From Hyphomonadaceae bacterium UBA2389 (GTDB lineage: Bacteria; Pseudomonadota; Alphaproteobacteria; Caulobacterales; Aquidulcibacteraceae), in contig DDSN01000013.1 in assembly GCA_002343395.1 (NCBI GenBank), forward strand, positions 1 through 6,930: a DNA stretch of 6,930 bases, in the 5' to 3' direction. Position numbers and translations under genes: made by a program. This document shows, in pieces, positions 6,384 to 6,930 of this stretch (its first letter is position 1; each line of letters opens with the position of its first letter). The notes under the pieces are model-generated. The model did not search any database. It was not told the DNA's origin and worked only from the letters and a program-made list of their open reading frames with translations.

Positions 6384-6399
6384 TTAAAGACGCGTTAAC
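6384..6399. promoter_or_regulatory. CtrA-type binding motif (TTAA-N7-TTAAC)
   Basis: TTAAagacgcgTTAAC matches the full CtrA consensus TTAA-N7-TTAAC. One base further left makes it a GTTAA/TTAAC dyad, so the match holds on both strands. CtrA is the cell-cycle response regulator of Caulobacterales and other alphaproteobacteria. The site lies between tRNA-Cys and its terminator, and no ordinary gene starts close by on either strand (pcm starts 279 bases to the right). The motif is seen directly; a regulatory role is uncertain. Confidence 0.4.
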
Positions 6400-6446
6400 G
6401 ATGCCGCCGGACGGAGTCGTTTGGTTCATACCCATGAAGAAATCGG

Positions 6447-6520
6447 TGGAGGCCACGCCCGGAATCGAACCGGGATAGAAGGATTTGCAGTCCTCTGCGT
6501 AACCACTCCGCCACGTGGCC
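6447..6520 (-). tRNA. tRNA-Cys (anticodon GCA)
   Basis: On the minus strand the acceptor GGCCACG (6514-6520) pairs with CGTGGCC (6451-6457). The D-stem is GCG/CGC. The anticodon stem GAGGA/TCCTT (one G-U) holds the loop CTGCAAA with anticodon GCA, and the T-arm is CCCGG-TTCGATT-CCGGG. The discriminator is U73 (6450), the known identity base of tRNA-Cys, followed by encoded CCA (6447-6449). A short trailer leads to the intrinsic terminator at 6289-6318. I could not assign its promoter with confidence in 6521-6600. Confidence 0.97.
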
Positions 6521-6619
6521 TCGAAACGCAGGATCGTCTGTCAGGCGGAATGAAGCGGGGCTCTTACCAGAAGGATTCCCGGGCCACAACGCGCAATGCG
6601 CCGGGGCGGACCATTTGGA

Positions 6620-6647
6620 TTGCCGCAGCGCAGCGCGGTGCTATAAG
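6620..6647 (+). promoter_or_regulatory. Predicted promoter of the isoaspartate methyltransferase gene
   Basis: TTGCCGC (6620-6626) and GCTATAAG (6640-6647), 13 bases apart, fit the Caulobacter housekeeping promoter pattern TTGACGS-N10-14-GCTANAWC, with one mismatch in each element. Expected transcription start is near 6654, giving a leader of about 24 bases before the ATG at 6678. No strong Shine-Dalgarno is visible in that leader. Confidence 0.5.
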
Positions 6648-6677
6648 CGCCCGACTCGAACATCCGGGCCGGATTCC

Positions 6678-6930
6678 ATGACACTGAGCGGTTTCGAAGC
6701 AGCGCGCGCCAACATGGTCGATGGGCAGGTCCGCACCGCCGATGTGACCGAGCCCGCCCTGATCGCCGCCATGCGGGCGATCCCGCGCGAGCGATTCGTC
6801 CCCGCGGGCCTGGAAAGCCTCGCCTATATGGGCGACGCCCTCGAAGTCGCGCCCTGCCGCTTCCTGCTCGACCCGCGGGTCTTTGCCAAGCTTGCCCAGC
6901 TCGCCGATCTCGGCCCGGCCGATACGGTCC
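6678..6930 (+). CDS. pcm: Protein-L-isoaspartate O-methyltransferase (3' partial)
   Basis: Protein-L-isoaspartate O-methyltransferase uses S-adenosylmethionine to methylate isoaspartyl residues in damaged proteins, in the cytoplasm. Only the first 84 codons are in the window. They contain the family's N-terminal region: FEAARANMVDGQVRT (residues 6-20), AMRAIPRERFVP (31-42), SLAYMGDALEV and FLLDPRVFAKLAQLADL. The SAM-binding motif I (VLDVG-like) would begin right at the cut, after PADTV. The start at 6678 keeps the conserved FxxARxNMVDGQVRT block; the ATG at 6714 would cut into it. G+C is markedly high here (about 70%). In many alphaproteobacteria this gene precedes tolC; the continuation is not visible. 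The assignment rests on N-terminal motifs only, and an alternative pcm-like paralogue is possible. Confidence 0.85.
   Translation, partial: MTLSGFEAARANMVDGQVRTADVTEPALIAAMRAIPRERFVPAGLESLAYMGDALEVAPCRFLLDPRVFAKLAQLADLGPADTV

Noticed and set aside
6150..6520. Integrative element attachment at the tRNA genes
   Set aside because: No integrase gene is present, and I saw no direct repeat of either tRNA 3' end elsewhere in the window.
6395..6589. 64-codon minus-strand frame containing AEWLRRGLQILLSRFDS
   Set aside because: It is a translation through the tRNA-Cys gene itself, a recurrent false annotation.

Overview
The window is about 60% G+C with GC-rich codon use. Its proteins look alphaproteobacterial: an Atm1-type ABC exporter, a HAD-UbiA fusion prenyltransferase and the Pcm form that begins FxxARxNMVDGQVRT. 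A perfect TTAA-N7-TTAAC (CtrA-type) motif and Caulobacter-like promoter elements point towards Caulobacterales or Hyphomonadaceae. That placement is an inference.

Layout, left to right. (1) Bases 1-1595, plus strand: the 3' part of an Atm1/ABCB7-type half-transporter with a complete ATPase domain; its N-terminus lies outside the window. (2) Bases 1596-4531, minus strand: three genes facing the exporter. In transcription order they are a PYROXD2/phytoene-desaturase-like FAD oxidoreductase, a small K+-channel-like protein with a TLGYGD filter, and an uncharacterised U32-peptidase-like protein. The exporter and the U32-like gene are convergent and their stop codons abut as TGATCA. (3) Bases 4532-4656: a 125-base divergent promoter region. 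(4) Bases 4657-6141, plus strand: a 494-residue fusion of a HAD phosphatase-like domain and a UbiA-family membrane prenyltransferase. (5) Bases 6150-6520, minus strand: tRNA-Asn(GTT) and tRNA-Cys(GCA), both with encoded CCA. Between them lie an intrinsic terminator, a predicted tRNA-Asn promoter and the CtrA-like dyad. (6) Base 6678 to the end, plus strand: the first 84 codons of a protein-L-isoaspartate methyltransferase, preceded by a plausible promoter.

The genes do not form one obvious pathway, and I see no mobile element, CRISPR array or defence system. The most interesting point is at 1596-2380. A perfect FNR/FixK box (TTGAT-N4-ATCAA) sits just upstream of the U32-like gene. That gene is clearly poorer in G+C than its neighbours (about 54% by hand count). 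Its product has only four cysteines, all within a 27-residue stretch. Together these suggest an oxygen-regulated, possibly Fe-S-binding protein of unknown function. The second point of interest is the CtrA-type dyad in the short segment between the two tRNA genes.
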